Positions 1 to 18,035 of a stretch of DNA of 29,432 nucleotides are shown here, in pieces (the stretch's first letter is position 1; the number at the start of each line of letters is the position of its first letter). The notes beneath the pieces were generated by a model. It saw nothing but the letters and a program-made list of their open reading frames with translations, had not been told where the DNA came from and made no database searches. Origin of the DNA: Schoenoplectus triqueter (Eukaryota; Streptophyta; Magnoliopsida; Poales; Cyperaceae); NCBI GenBank assembly GCA_964058805.1, contig CAXKVV010000134.1:1-29432 (forward strand), read 5' to 3'. The position numbers and the translations under genes were made by a program.

Positions 1-494
1 GACCACCGGACCGGACCGTGAGTATTTTTTTTGTATTATTTGATTTTTAAATTATTCAAAAATACATAATTATTCAAAAATACATAATTAATTCGATGAA
101 AATGATTATTTAAAAATTAATAAATTTCTTTTTCAACTTTTATTATTTTTTTATAATTTTCTGAAATTTTATTTTTTACAAATTTTTTAATTTTTTAGTA
201 CTATTAGATTTTTAAACAATTAAAAATAATAATTCGAATTAGTTAAAAATTATTATTAAAAAATATGATAAATTATTATTTTTTTCGATTTATAAAAAAA
301 AAATTGGACCGGACCGGACCGTCCCGTGGGGGTCCGGCCCCCGGGGGCCAACGGTGGGACGGGTTCGGTTTTTTCGAATTTGGACCGCCTTGGACCGGAC
401 CGTTTGAACCGTGCGGGACCGTAGACCGTGTGGGACTGTGAACCGTCCGGGTTTGGACCGGACCGGCCCGGACCGGACCGTCTTCAATACTCTA
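1..494. mobile_element. hAT-like element with GGTCCG-rich ends, cut by the window edge
   Basis: GGACC/GGTCCG motif arrays at 1-20 and 300-484 flank an AT-rich core (21-299). Read on the minus strand, the right end begins TAGAGTATTGAAGACGG, much like the TAG-starting ends of the elements at 17497, 20507 and 24103. The adjacent bases GGATCACA would be the target duplication; the other end is outside the window, so this cannot be confirmed. It lies in CRK intron 6. Confidence 0.5.
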
Positions 495-628
495 GGATCA
501 CATGAGAAAAGTAATACCATAAATGAAATGTGTTTCCGACCAGAATTCCTATCTTACATATTTGACATTTAACTGTGAAATAATGTAATTTTATATGAAA
601 AATAATAGTAAAATTTTTTTTTCCTTAC

Positions 629-7028
<6,400 letters not shown>

Positions 7029-7198
7029 CCTGCTGCTTTTGGTTCTGAAAGTTCTGTTATTTGAAGATCATAGAAGAAATGAAAAATGCATTTGAACAGT
7101 TGTTCTATTTGAGCTATGGCACATTGCCAAGTTATGCTAAAGGGGCAAAACTGTAAATTACTAAATAAATTACAACACGCATTTTACAGAAGCCTCTG
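7029..7198 (-). promoter_or_regulatory. 5' flank of the CRK gene
   Basis: This is the sequence just upstream of the ATG at 7028. A short A-rich leader is plausible. I see no convincing TATA box or strong W-box, so only the position supports a promoter role. Confidence 0.35.
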
Positions 7199-7732
7199 GT
7201 GGATCTTTCTCAGACCATCTCTTTCATTATTATTGTTTGCGTTTTCAATTTTAACCCTGACTATATCATTATTATTTCGAGAATGATACTTCATTATGCT
7301 ATTTCGCGTATTCTCTCCATTTCAGGTCATGTCAGATGTCGATTGTACAACCCATTTAGATTGAATCCTATTTGGAGACTTCAGCATTCATTATGGGTCC
7401 CTTATATGGCAATAGATTTGCACAAGTCATCAAAACTTCTGGCAACCGTTAGCTTAACAGAATCTGCATATTTTGCAATTCATTATTGGCACATGATATT
7501 TAATGCAAAGGAAACTCCTGTGGAGGTGCTGGTTCAAAGGATTGAAGCGGTCCAAGCGGAGGCAGCTTTGTGTTTGGTGTACTGTTAGCCCTGGCACTCA
7601 GCTGGTGCAGGCTATTGAGAGTATAAAGTTTGTTTTTAAGTTGTATTCTAGTCATGTGTGTAATAGGCTCGATAGATTTAGGTGGCTTAGATCTGATTAG
7701 CAGCCACTGCTAATCTTTCAACAAAAAAAAAT
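7199..7732 (+). pseudogene. Uncharacterised open stretch with A-rich tail, perhaps a LINE 3' relic
   Basis: One frame is open for 129 codons (7199-7588) and an overlapping frame continues to 7700, followed by an A9 run at about 7722. A stretch with AEAALCLVY in the first frame and TQLVQAIES in the second faintly recalls the RNase H-like region of plant LINEs. The frames do not join and no catalytic residues can be assigned. It could equally be chance. From 7733 to 8925 I see only AT-rich DNA and a short ATG-led stretch at 8454 ending in a donor-like GGAG/GTAAAA. Confidence 0.2.
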
Positions 7733-8925
7733 CTTCCAACTTTTGGTACTTTATCATCATATAATTGGACCTGCTTTTTACATGAAAAATCTGATGGTAT
7801 GATCAAAACAATTCGATCAAGACCATGATCTAGAACTAGAAGAGAGGTGGAGGCGGAAAGTTTTCAAATTAATGAGGGTAAATACTACAATATATCAATT
7901 GTTATGTTATCATTTCGATATCATTGATTATAATTTAAAACTAAAGGTGTTCATAATAGTTCTTTTTTCTAAAATAATAGGGTCAATTTTGAAAATTTTC
8001 TTATAATTTGTAAAAAGAGAAATTACTATACAAATTAAATAGTGTAAATTAAAAAAAAAAAGGGATCAATTGACCCCATTTTGCAAAGAGTGAATCCACC
8101 TGCGAACCCAACACAAACCTTATCCAATATAACCCTGATAACCCAACCAATACCTTTGACAGGGCTTATTCTTTCTTATTAATTTTTGTTCATTTAAAAG
8201 GTAAGAATCGCTGAAATTTTTATTTCAATTTTGGTTGGATGACTATATTTCTTGCAGGTAAACAGAGGCGAAATGTACATATCACAAACCACCACTGATG
8301 CTACTTGAAGAAGCCTTACTGATTAATTTGATTTGATTTGATGGCTTCAATTAGGTCTGTTATTGTCGATTTTCGTTTAGTCTAAGTCACTTACAGTATC
8401 CAAATAGATTGATGATTGATTGGTTGCCTCTGGAGTAAGAAAGAAAACGCAACATGTCTGCTTCAGATCAGTCTATCATCATAGGAGGTAAAATTTTTTT
8501 TTTGAAAATTGTAATATTGACCGATTTCTTTTTTGTTGTTTATTGGAAACAACATGGAATAATTGCAGTAGCTGCTCATAGATTTGACAAAAACAAAGCG
8601 ATGATATACAAGTTTGTATGGTCCAAATAGTTTTTAGTTAACGGTGCCAACAGCGTATATTATGTTTGTATGAAGTTTAACTGTTTCCAATTATTTTGGC
8701 ATATTTTTGAATATTTTGATAAATTCTATGTCAACTAACTGATTAGTTGGTCAACAAAATTACTTCATCAAAGGAAAATTGTTTCTGGCTACATTAAAGT
8801 TGAACTCAAGTAGTAATCAATTTAGTTCTGGCTACATTTTTTGACGATTTTCAAAATTACTACAATAGTTCGTTCTGAAATGATTTCTTCTATTATCTCT
8901 TTTCATCCTATTAAAAAATTTTTGA

Positions 8926-9120
8926 ACCTATTTGAAAAACCATTGTGAAAACTGTCAAGACTTTCCACCTCACAAAAATATTTGTCCTTTTAGTAACCAT
9001 CCAACACAGAGCTTGTCAGAGGAACATCACACTAGTTACTATGCAACCCATATTAAGGCCAAATCTGTGTTTGTGCGTTTGGAACTTGCCTATAAATTTT
9101 CTGACTTCTCAGCATATTGA
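8926..9120. repeat. Duplicated block E, copy 1
   Basis: This sequence, from the tatttgaaaa..ccat words through the ggaacatcacac and catattaaggcc words, returns in diverged form at 24073-24102 plus 24763-24910. No coding capacity is conserved between copies. A TATAAATT word lies at about 9091. This copy lacks the 660-bp insertion found in copy 2. Confidence 0.75.
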
Positions 9121-9137
9121 AAAATTGATGACTCGGA

Positions 9138-10504
9138 CAGTGGCGAATCCAGTAGCTACTCAAGCCCAGGCACAATTTAGCACTAGCAGAAACAACAATA
9201 TAGTAATAATAATAAATTATAATTTGATATCATAGTAATACATAAAATAGTTGTATCTATTTCTCTCTTTTTTATTATCCCACTCTTGCTATTTTATGAT
9301 TCACATCCAAAATAAATAGAAAAAAATAAGCTAAGAAATTGATGACAAAAAGAAATAAAGCATCATTTTTCCTCCCTAATTTATTTAGTTAATTGAGATA
9401 TTTTTATGATATATATGGTTTTCATTATTACTTTTTTATGCTTTTAATAAATACTAACTCTTTCTTCTTTTTAATATGGATATTATCTAGTTAACATTTT
9501 CTAATTGTCATATCCTATGGTATGTATTTTATCTTATTGCGTCAATTTTAAATGTCAACTATTTTAAAGATAAAATCATGGTTCTAAAAATGAGAATCGA
9601 AAGTAGAATATGTAAGTGTGCATTCAGAATTGGATGAATGAGCAGGAATCAGATGAATCGAATCGGAAACTCAGATTTTTTTTAAAAAAATACTTATTTT
9701 TCATTAAGAAAATGTAAAAAAATATATAACAGTATCGTCATATATTAAAAAATATAGGATGATATATACTTTCACTAATTGGCCTTTTTCCTAGTAACAA
9801 AAGCATCATATATATATATATAACATCAATTCAAACTATTATATATTATGATGTCGTGACCATGAAAAGACATTCATCTAAATAAGCTAATTAGAGAAAA
9901 AAAATACTAATACATGATCCTCCAAATCTCAAATTCTTTTGATAATCTTAATTTATTGGTGCAATCTTGTTCGGTTTCCTATATTTTAATTAATTTATTT
10001 ATTTGAATAAAGAAACTACATAGATTCTAATACAACAAGGTTGTAACTTTATATAAAAATTGTGTAAGATTTTTGTTTGACCCTGAGTACTTCATACAAT
10101 TTACGATTGAACTATAATTATTTTTAAATAAAATAGTTGAGATTAAGTCCCATATTCTAGAAGGCTCAATAACTACAATTCATTTATAAAACCAGTTAAT
10201 TGAAATGTGGTCCCAACTTGTCAGAATCTTATTCTCGTTTCCTTTCTATTATATTTACAAAACATATCACTGAATCTAATTACCGTAAACTAGTTATAGA
10301 TTTCTATTCTATTTATAAATCATAGATTTTGAACCATCTAAAAAATAGTTATAGATTTTTCCTACCGTAAACTTAAATTCAATTGCGAGCAAAGCCTAGG
10401 CACTATTACATTTTATCTCCATATTTTTCAGTTAAAAATAAATAAATTATACTTTAACACTTATGTCTGAAAATTAAGCCCAGGCAAGTGTGGCTCCGCT
10501 CCTG
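9138..10504. mobile_element. hAT-like non-autonomous element, 1367 bp, with 8-bp target duplication
   Basis: The left end CAGTGGCGAATCCAG and the complemented right end CAGGAGCGGAGCCA are similar terminal inverted repeats of a hAT-type kind. A perfect 8-bp direct repeat GACTCGGA flanks the element (9130-9137 and 10505-10512). The word AAGCCCAGGCA lies near both ends. The AT-rich interior has no transposase ORF, so it must move in trans. Confidence 0.85.
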
Positions 10505-10849
10505 GACTCGGAAGATGTTTGGTGAGGTTTTCTCACCATATTAAAAAAATGATGATTGAGAGATATTTGGCGAGTTAAAAAATTATAATTCGGATATAAT
10601 TTAAAATAATTTATTTTATATAATATACATAAAATACTAAAATGTTAAAAATCAGATTTCTTTATCTACTTCTTACTAAACATCTAACTGTTCAGATTTT
10701 ATAACGGTCCATATTTATTTTTACATTTTCAGAATCAATATTAGCCATCTGATAAAATTATTTTTCAAATTTGAGTGTTACAACTGTAAAAATTATATTA
10801 AAGTTCTATTTTACTCACAATCAGGATTGTTACACGGAGCGCTGCACAG

Positions 10850-12674
10850 CCTAAGCTACAATTTTGTTATTTTTGCTACTGCTGCTCTCTCAAACCTAAC
10901 TTTGTCTCTTCCCCCTCCGTCGTACCCTTCTACCCACTTCAAAGTGGAGTCACATCCATCTCCTCCCTACGCTCTCACTGATCTCCACCTTGAGTCTCTC
11001 TGATAAGAAAATGAAACGGATCCAGATTTCGACCACCTTGGTCTGAGGTAGAGTTTCTATTTTTTCGCAAGTTTTTCTCATGGATATTTTCTTGTTTGTC
11101 TATATATTATTCGTCCGTAATTTATGAGAAATAAAATTGCTAATTGATTGTAAGGATATTTTTCTTTCCTTTTTGTCAAGTGTGCCCTAGTTATCTTTCA
11201 ACGAGAGAGCTAATGCTTACGATAGAGAGAAGGATTTTCGGAGATTAATTGATTGAATAGATGGGTTTGAGAAGAATTTCAAATGGGCTATGGGAGTTAG
11301 AACTTCGTTCCACATTCTATCTTCTAATTTCGAATTTAATCTTTATTTTGCTCTTCATTTTTTTCTTTATTTCTCCTCAATCTTTTGATTATCATTCATG
11401 TAAAATAAAAGAAAAAAAAGAGAGGAGGAGAAGAAAGAAATAACCTTGCTACTACTAATGACTGCATTTAGATTTAATTGAAAATTGTTCTATTTGTTTT
11501 TTTTATGGGCATGTGGCTTTCTTTTAATGAAAAATAAGTATTGATATTGCAAATGATTTTTTTTAGTTGTGGTAACTTGAAACCTGAAGATCATACTTCG
11601 GAGAAGTTAGTACATTACAATACAAATTCGGGTTCTTGACTCATTAGTTATATTTTTTACATTTTGGTTTGTTTCTTTTCTTTAAGGAAGAAATTTTGGT
11701 TTGATTCATGCTTCATATTAATTCATTGTAGATGTATTTTTTTTATATTATTTTTATATCGAAGTGCTTAACTCCCAGCTTCATGAGATGAAAACCTCCT
11801 TTCAAACCATGAAAAATAATTGGAACGCCACATAATTAAATAGTTTTTGCTTCATGATTATAATTTTTTGCAGCCCAATATTTGTCTCTCTTTCCTCTTA
11901 CATTTTCTTCTTATGTGATTTGATTAATACTTTCTTCTCTGATGCTTAAGAAAGAGGGGAGACTGAAGGATGATGTTGTTCATCAAGTAGTTCAAATTAG
12001 ATATTTTAAGATATGAATTTGCTAATTCAGATATACATTTTTTTGAAATTCAATTTTGATGCGTTTTGTTCTTACAGTAAGTTCATCAACTTTTTGCAAT
12101 CTTGTTCAAGTTTGTGTGGAGATCATTGTTCATTACGTTTTTTCCTCTTCATTTTCACAAATCCCATCTTCGATTTTCATAAATTTTAATTTGATCTTAG
12201 TTTATTTCTCTGAACTGAATTCATTTATTGTGTTTTTATTTCATTTATTTTTTGTGGGTCAACAGTCATACTATTTTTTGTGGGTCAACAGTCATACTAT
12301 TTTCATTATTTCCATATTTTGTTTTTATTCTCTTCTCTTATATTTGCTATGTTATAATTGCTCTTAAAATTGTTTCCAACTTTGTAAAATTTTGAAATTC
12401 CTTCTTTATTTGGTGACTTACGTTTTTCTTTGAGGGGAAAATCACGCCATCTGATATGGTATGCATGGGAAATTTTATTTGGTTATTTGTTTTGCATTAA
12501 TTGCTCAATTAATTTGATTTTTATTTCCATACTATGTGACGTTTTACACCATCTTACTTCTATGTTGTCCATTTTTATTATGCATATTTTTTGTATTAAT
12601 GGTCACTAATTATTTATTTTATCACTATAACTGCAATGTCTGAGTTAAATCTTGAAGAACTTGCTGGAAAAGGT
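10850..12674 (+). pseudogene. Possible 5' end of a split gene
   Basis: A CT-rich, leader-like stretch (about 10880-11045) ends at CTGAG/GTAGAG. A T-rich, intron-like stretch of about 1.6 kb follows. At 12636 ATGTCTGAG begins a short open stretch (SELNLEELAGK) that ends at AAAG/GTTCG. The base composition fits leader, intron and first coding exon, but no further exon is seen and I do not recognise the peptide. A 26-bp tandem duplication lies within (12246-12297). From 12675 to 13310 nothing is recognisable. Confidence 0.22.
12246..12297. repeat. Perfect 26-bp tandem duplication
   Basis: The unit, containing tttgtgggtcaacagtcata, occurs twice head to tail (12246-12271 and 12272-12297) without mismatch, so it is recent. 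Confidence 0.9.
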
Positions 12675-13313
12675 TCGTTTTTCACCAATTTGAAAAGTAT
12701 AGGTACAAGAAAAATATAAAGTAATCATTTATAATTGAATTTTTGTCCAAGCTTTGTCAAAACCGATCTAAAATGAATATATCAAACAATTTATGTCACA
12801 ATGTTAAACTACTATCTCATTTTAATTTTTTCTCATTCTGGTGGTTAATTTTTACAAATTACATATCATTGGGTTTGAAAAATGTACACATAAATCCAAA
12901 ATTTTCTATAGTAATACAACTAAACTGATTTTGTTATTTTTAAATCAAGTAACTAGATTGAGAAATTACTATTTACGAAAAGAAGAATGAAAAGTATGAG
13001 CAAACATGAAGTTAGATTTTACAATGTAAATAAATTTAGAGTCATCAACTGATTTCTTTTATTTATACATAATATAAATAAAAATATATAACATCTATCT
13101 CGTTGAATAAACATTTGGCACCCATTGATACATTACCGATTGCATATAGGTCCATAGGCATGTATAGAAAATCAAATTCTAAATCATTTTTTTTTAAAAT
13201 CAATCATGTGGGCATGATACTAGTCGTGAATAAGAAACATTATACAAAATTTAAAATGAGAGCTTCCTTTTTCCTCCCAATAACAAAAGCATTCTTATGA
13301 CAATACAAATTTT

Positions 13314-13840
13314 CAGTATTCGTTATTTATCCACACACGAATATATGAATTACATTTTTTTAGTTCGTTATTAATTTTAGTAGATAATAATAAGATAACA
13401 ATAAGCAATAATTAATGCTTACAAAATTCAGTTTGTAGCTAGATTTTTTATCCAATGGTTAAGATTTGGGAATTATATTAAAAGAATAAAATAACATACA
13501 ATTCCTAATCATGTCAGCAGAATGCATGAATGAAAAATATGCACACAGGTGACAGGCTGGTGGAATTTAAAGATTTTCGGAATTCAGATTGGTACTGCAT
13601 GAATTTGGAAACAATCAAAACTCAAAAGGTTGAGAGATATGAAGCCCAGTTAAAGGCTTAAAGCTTCTCTAAGCACGTGCTTGGAATATAATCGCAAATT
13701 CTATCCTGAAAGATCCTTTGATGGACCTATTTTAGACGTTTTACGAATAGGAGGAGAGAGTGCCAATCTCCCAGAGAGGATTCTAGAGGCTGTACCCAAT
13801 TCTCCAATGAAAAGAGCTCGTGTATTTATCGTAGAAAAGT
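13314..13840. repeat. Duplicated block A, copy 1
   Basis: It aligns in the same orientation with 18981-19526. Shared words include gttatttatccacaca, aagataacaataagcaataatt and gtggaatttaaagatttt. Both copies keep the 12-bp palindrome AAGCACGTGCTT (13671-13682 here), which contains a G-box, CACGTG. Short indels, with no shared long ORF, argue for non-coding DNA. Confidence 0.85.
13671..13682. promoter_or_regulatory. G-box palindrome in block A
   Basis: AAGCACGTGCTT is a perfect palindrome around CACGTG, the core bound by plant bZIP and bHLH factors. The same 12 bases occur in the diverged copy at 19353-19364. No adjacent gene is seen, so a regulatory role is only inferred. Confidence 0.35.
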
Positions 13841-13949
13841 ATGTGTTAAGAAAATAGTGCCAAATTGAATAAAAATGGAATTCCTAATGTAAATTTTCAG
13901 AGGAATATATTTGTTTTCCGCACATAATATGTATTTAAAAAAATAGTTT

Positions 13950-14180
13950 ATGGTTTTTGAAAAGTTAAATGAAAACCCGACTTGGTCATTTTCTACCAAG
14001 CTTCTGGAAACATATAAAATCAATTATCTCAGTGAGGAACGAATAAAAATTAATGATGCTAAACCGGTAAATATCCTGTTCAACGCACTAGAAAATGCTG
14101 ATATTTTATTCAAACTTACATATACACATGAAATATTATGGAACTTTGAATTTAATTGGTCAGAGCATCCTCGTCTCTAA
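13950..14180 (+). pseudogene. Relic of a copia-type gag (UBN2-like) domain
   Basis: A 76-codon open stretch reads W..STKLLETYK..YLSEERIKIND and then AKPVNILFNALENAD..LT.THEILWN. This resembles the gag polypeptide (UBN2/DUF4219 type) of plant copia elements, in which an A+..L..AL..+..++....A.EIW pattern is typical. It lacks the rest of gag, pol and any LTR. The call rests on a remembered family pattern, not on a search. Confidence 0.4.
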
Positions 14181-14599
14181 AACCGTAAAATCATTAATCT
14201 GTTAAATAAAAAATAGTAATCATTTTTATTTAATTTCAGAATACAAAATTTATGCATTTTTTATTATGACGGAGCGGGAATTTCTAATCAATAAAGATAG
14301 AATTGTAAGGATAAAGATTCTTATACCACTTGCAATGAACTTAGAAGTATTTTTAAGAAACTATCAATATATCCTCTTTTATTTAAACATAAAAATAAAA
14401 TAAAATAAATTCATATTGATCTAATATTAAATTATAAATTCATCAAATTATAGAGAAAACTTATAATAAAAATCATATTTAATCTTGGATGGAATTTTCT
14501 ACACAATATGAGTTAATGATTCATGATATTTATGGTAAAAAAAATGAAATTATTCTAGCATATATTATCATCATTAATTTCTTACCAAACATGTACAAG

Positions 14600-15060
14600 G
14601 TTGCTAATCATAACACATATCTTAAGTCTTAAATTAAAATTTTATATCATAACATAAATAGAAAGATATTGAGTATTCTAATTTGTAAATCATGTGCATA
14701 AATGGATGCGATTACATACATTCGATCAACCAAAAATAAATATTATCCGTCTAATTGAGGGATAAAATGGGTATAATAAAAAAATACCATAACAAAAAAT
14801 GAACTTTCCAATTCTTAGCTGATTTATATAATAATAGTATATATTTGTTGATTTAAATGTCTGAATCCGATAAAATCAAATGAAGTTTTAAATTCCGAAG
14901 TCATAATAGTATATATTTGTTGATTTAAATGTTATAGATCCGATAAAATCAAATGAAGTTTTAAATTCCGAAGTCACAGTGTCCGTTCTTTTCGCACTGT
15001 GGCATAACAGAGTATTTGAAGGCGTAACAGAGTATAAGAACACACAATAATATTATCTAT
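14600..15060. repeat. Duplicated block B, copy 1
   Basis: It aligns with 27300-27570 (aacataaatagaaagatattgagtattc and following) and, after a break, with 28640-28720 (gtccgttcttttcgcactgtgg). Copy 1 carries an internal 72-bp tandem duplication that copy 2 lacks. No coding capacity is visible. Confidence 0.85.
14831..14975. repeat. 72-bp tandem duplication
   Basis: Two head-to-tail units (14831-14902 and 14903-14975) both start ataatagtatatatttgttg and end aaattccgaagtc. They differ by only a few bases near the middle. Confidence 0.9.
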
Positions 15061-15345
15061 CGGACTACGTTTATTCATCTTCCCAGAAGTCCAATAATAA
15101 CAAAGTTGAATCATAATGAAACACAGTACTGTTCACGAAGGATCCTTGAACATCTTTCATCTTCTTTCGCTCAGCAAAAGTGCAAAATAATCTTTCGGCG
15201 TCGAGACTCGATCTCGAATCTACTGTTTTTTTTTAAAAAATAGAAATTTTTAAAAAATCGCATGTTTTAACAAATGGAATTTTTTCCTGCTCTTAAGTTT
15301 TTTTTTCCTCCGACCAGCTATTAATATCTTAATATTTGAGAAAGA

Positions 15346-15704
15346 GTTAGGCTATGCTACGTGTAGTTAATGATCAAATTTGTTACGGACTTAAAAATAT
15401 AATTAAATTATTTTTAAATTTTGATTTATAGGTCTTAAAAATATAGTTAATGATCAAATTTTGATTTTTAAGTATTAATTTTATATTTTTAAAAATGACT
15501 TAAAAATATGTATTATTTAATTATTATTATTGAATCATTTTAAACAATCCAAAACTAATACTTAGAAAATTTTTATATTCCATCATATTTTGATGTATAG
15601 AATTTATTGAGATCCATAAATCAAGATTTGAAAGTGATTTACCAATATTTTTTTAATCCATAACAAATTCGATTCATTAACTACGCGTAGCACCATAACC
15701 TAAC
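15346..15704. mobile_element. Foldback element with GTTAGG..CCTAAC ends
   Basis: The left arm GTTAGGCTATGCTACGTG and the complemented right arm GTTAGGTTATGGTGCTACG match with small gaps. Weaker pairing runs inward through agttaatga and aatttgtta. The 359 bp is non-coding. The flanks tatttgaga (15333) and tatatgaga (15705) may be an imperfect target duplication. It lies within about 700 bp that interrupt block B/C in this copy only. Confidence 0.65.
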
Positions 15705-15744
15705 TATATGAGAAATTATAGATTAATAGGCCACGAATATTAGA

Positions 15745-15805
15745 TCAACACCTGGTCCGAGGAAAAAACTCAGGTCAGCTTCCAGATGAAATTAACACGT
15801 GTTTA
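15745..15805. repeat. Duplicated block C, copy 1
   Basis: The stretch ctggtccgaggaaaaaactcaggtcagc..ccagatgaaatta..acgtgttt returns at 28728-28810, directly after the end of block B copy 2. In copy 1 it is separated from block B by the foldback element and neighbouring DNA. Confidence 0.75.
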
Positions 15806-15976
15806 ACCCTTACTCGGATCTTCCCAATTCTTTCTTTAATATTTTATATTGTATATTAATTACACTTAAAAAAATAGAAAAATAAAAATAAATTTTTTAA
15901 ATAAAAAATATAATTTATTATTTTTATACAAATATAAATTAACATTAAAAAAATTAATCGTAATATATATATATAT

Positions 15977-16352
15977 AGTATCCGTGAGCTTAACTCAAAA
16001 AATATAACAAATCATCTTAAAATTTTAATTTATCATTCTCATTAAATTCTTTATATGAAAATCTTGTATGATGCAAAAATTTGGAGTATTTTGAGCTTTT
16101 TAAGTCACCGTTTTTAATTTTTTAAAATGATGTTCAAGTATTGAATATATTATTATTATTTTTAGAGTGATTTTCAAAAATTAAAAACATGACATAAAAA
16201 ACTCAAAACACTCCAAATTTTTGCATCCCATAAGATTTTCATATAAAGAATATAATGAGATGATAAATTAAAATTTCGAGATGATTTGATATGTTTTTTG
16301 AGCTAAACTCACGGAAGACCTTCGTGAGTTTAAGCTCACAGTATCTTTACTC
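15977..16352. mobile_element. Foldback MITE, copy 2
   Basis: This is the same family as 5077-5486: both share the ordered words aactcaaaaaatata, ctcattaaattct, gaaaatctt and gagtattttgag. The arms are inverted copies of each other around an AT-rich centre at about 16150. Ends are agtatccgtgagc and, complemented, GAGTAAAGATACTGTGAGC. TA runs lie on the left and CT/TA runs on the right (16353-16380). Confidence 0.75.
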
Positions 16353-16393
16353 TCTTTCTCTCTCTTTATATATATATATTAAGCTTTTACACA

Positions 16394-16441
16394 TCAATCC
16401 TTATCCGGTACTTTAAGTCCGGAAGACTTGATAAGGATTGA
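16394..16441. repeat. Hairpin with 12-bp perfect stem
   Basis: TCAATCCTTATC (16394-16405) and GATAAGGATTGA (16430-16441) form a perfect stem around a 24-base loop. From 16442 to 17110 I see no gene, only AT-rich sequence. Confidence 0.7.
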
Positions 16442-17120
16442 GCTTACCCCTTAAAAATTAAGACTTTTAAATTTGACTCTCTATAATTCTTCATTAAATT
16501 CGGCCCTCTCGTAGATCCGAACCTTAAAAAGATCGGTCAGCCCCTCAAAAATGATGTCTAAAAATGACAGCCGCTGCCGGTTCCTAAAATAAATACTCAA
16601 GGGATGAATAGTAAACATAAACAATTAATGAACCTATAATTTATAATTTGTGGCTAGCGTATTAAATAAATAAAATTCACAATAAACTCATGCGTCATGT
16701 GTATGTAAGAAAATTATTCTATTCTTATAAAAAAAATTTTTGCTATCCGATGTACTTTCAACCTGTGGATCGTTTCAAGTTTAAGTCGTATCAGCATCCG
16801 ACAATGATCAAATTTTGGCCAAAACGCCATTTCAACAACTTCAGAGAAATAAATTAATTGTACTCATAGTTCAAACACAATTCTGGAACAAGGTTCGATA
16901 ACCTTCAGAAAAATATACATATGCATATGCATATATTTATCCAGATCATTTTTCCTCGTAATCAGTTCGTAAGCCATGATATAATTAGTAGGCGGGTCTT
17001 AGATTCTTAAATATTGAAATATGATAGATTTATTTTTTAATTAAATCTAGACACTTATATAAATTTCATCTATATTCTTTAAATTTCAGAAAAAAAAATA
17101 CTAATTTATACAAACTTCCG

Positions 17121-17450
17121 ACGGTGTCGGACCCTACTATGATTACGCCGTTCTTTGTAATAACACTTCACTTCAAAAGAAATAAAATAAATTATAAAAA
17201 AAACGGTGTCAGACCCTACTATGATTACTCCACTGTTTATAATTACACTTCACTTCAAAAGAAATAAAAAATTATAAAAAAAACAATATCGGACCATACT
17301 ATGATTACGACGCTGTTTGTAATAACACTTCACTTAAAAAAAATAAAATAAATTATCAAAAAAATAGTGTCTGACTCTACTACGGTACACCGCTGTTTGT
17401 AATAACACTTTACTTCAAAAAAATAAAAATAAAACAAATTATAAAAAAAA
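17121..17450. repeat. Tandem array, four units of about 82 bp
   Basis: Units start at 17121, 17203, 17283 and 17364. Each contains a tgtc.gac..tactatgattac stretch, a tgtttgtaataacacttcactt stretch and an A-rich tail. The fourth unit is the most diverged. Confidence 0.88.
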
Positions 17451-17496
17451 GTTTAAAATAGTTTGGACGGAATAACGGTTTTATTATAGTGCTTGC

Positions 17497-17746
17497 TAGA
17501 GGTGGCAGAACTCGAGCCGACCTGACAAACCCGCCCGACCCGTTCGGACCCGAATCCGATCCGTTCCGATTTTTTAAGAAAGTCAAACTGACCCGACCCG
17601 ACCTGAGATCAAATGACCTTCAATCCAATCAAAATCTATCAACGATCTGAAAAAACGCAACATGTAAATTGACCCGACCCGCCCCGACCTAATTTCTTTC
17701 AGAAAGTCAAATTGACCCGACCTGACCCGCCCGATTGCCACCTCCA
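17497..17746. mobile_element. hAT-like mini-element with GACCCG array, 250 bp
   Basis: Ends are TAGAGGTGGCA and, complemented, TGGAGGTGGCA. The 8-bp direct repeat GTGCTTGC flanks it perfectly (17489-17496 and 17747-17754). Nearly all of the interior is repeats of GACCCG/GACCTG. The 92-codon minus-strand open stretch here is a product of this repeat, not a gene. Confidence 0.88.
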
Positions 17747-17965
17747 GTGCTTGCTTGATTTGTCTTTTATAGCAAAGGAACCAAAGCAAAGATAAGATTT
17801 TGTGAGATTGGAGTGCGTGGTTTGACGGAGACTCAAAGTAATTCGGTAAAGGGACTTTCAAACCTTTAAATCGGATCCCATCATTTGATGCGCGCTGTAC
17901 GAACAGAGATTTTTTGAAATTGAAGTAGCATAAATTTCGAATTAGATCGAATGATCAGCACATCT

Positions 17966-18035
17966 TATTCTGATGTTACATGAAAATTGATATGATCACA
18001 TATTCTGATGATACATGAAAATTGATATGATCACA
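17966..18035. repeat. 35-bp tandem duplication
   Basis: Two units (17966-18000 and 18001-18035) read tattctgatg.tacatgaaaattgatatgatcaca with a single difference. Confidence 0.9.

Noticed and set aside
290..520. 76-codon minus-strand ORF
   Set aside because: It lies in the GGTCCG motif array and encodes only motif repeats (VRSGPVRS type).
17583..17861. 92-codon minus-strand ORF
   Set aside because: Largely encoded by the GACCCG array of the 250-bp element and crossing its border.
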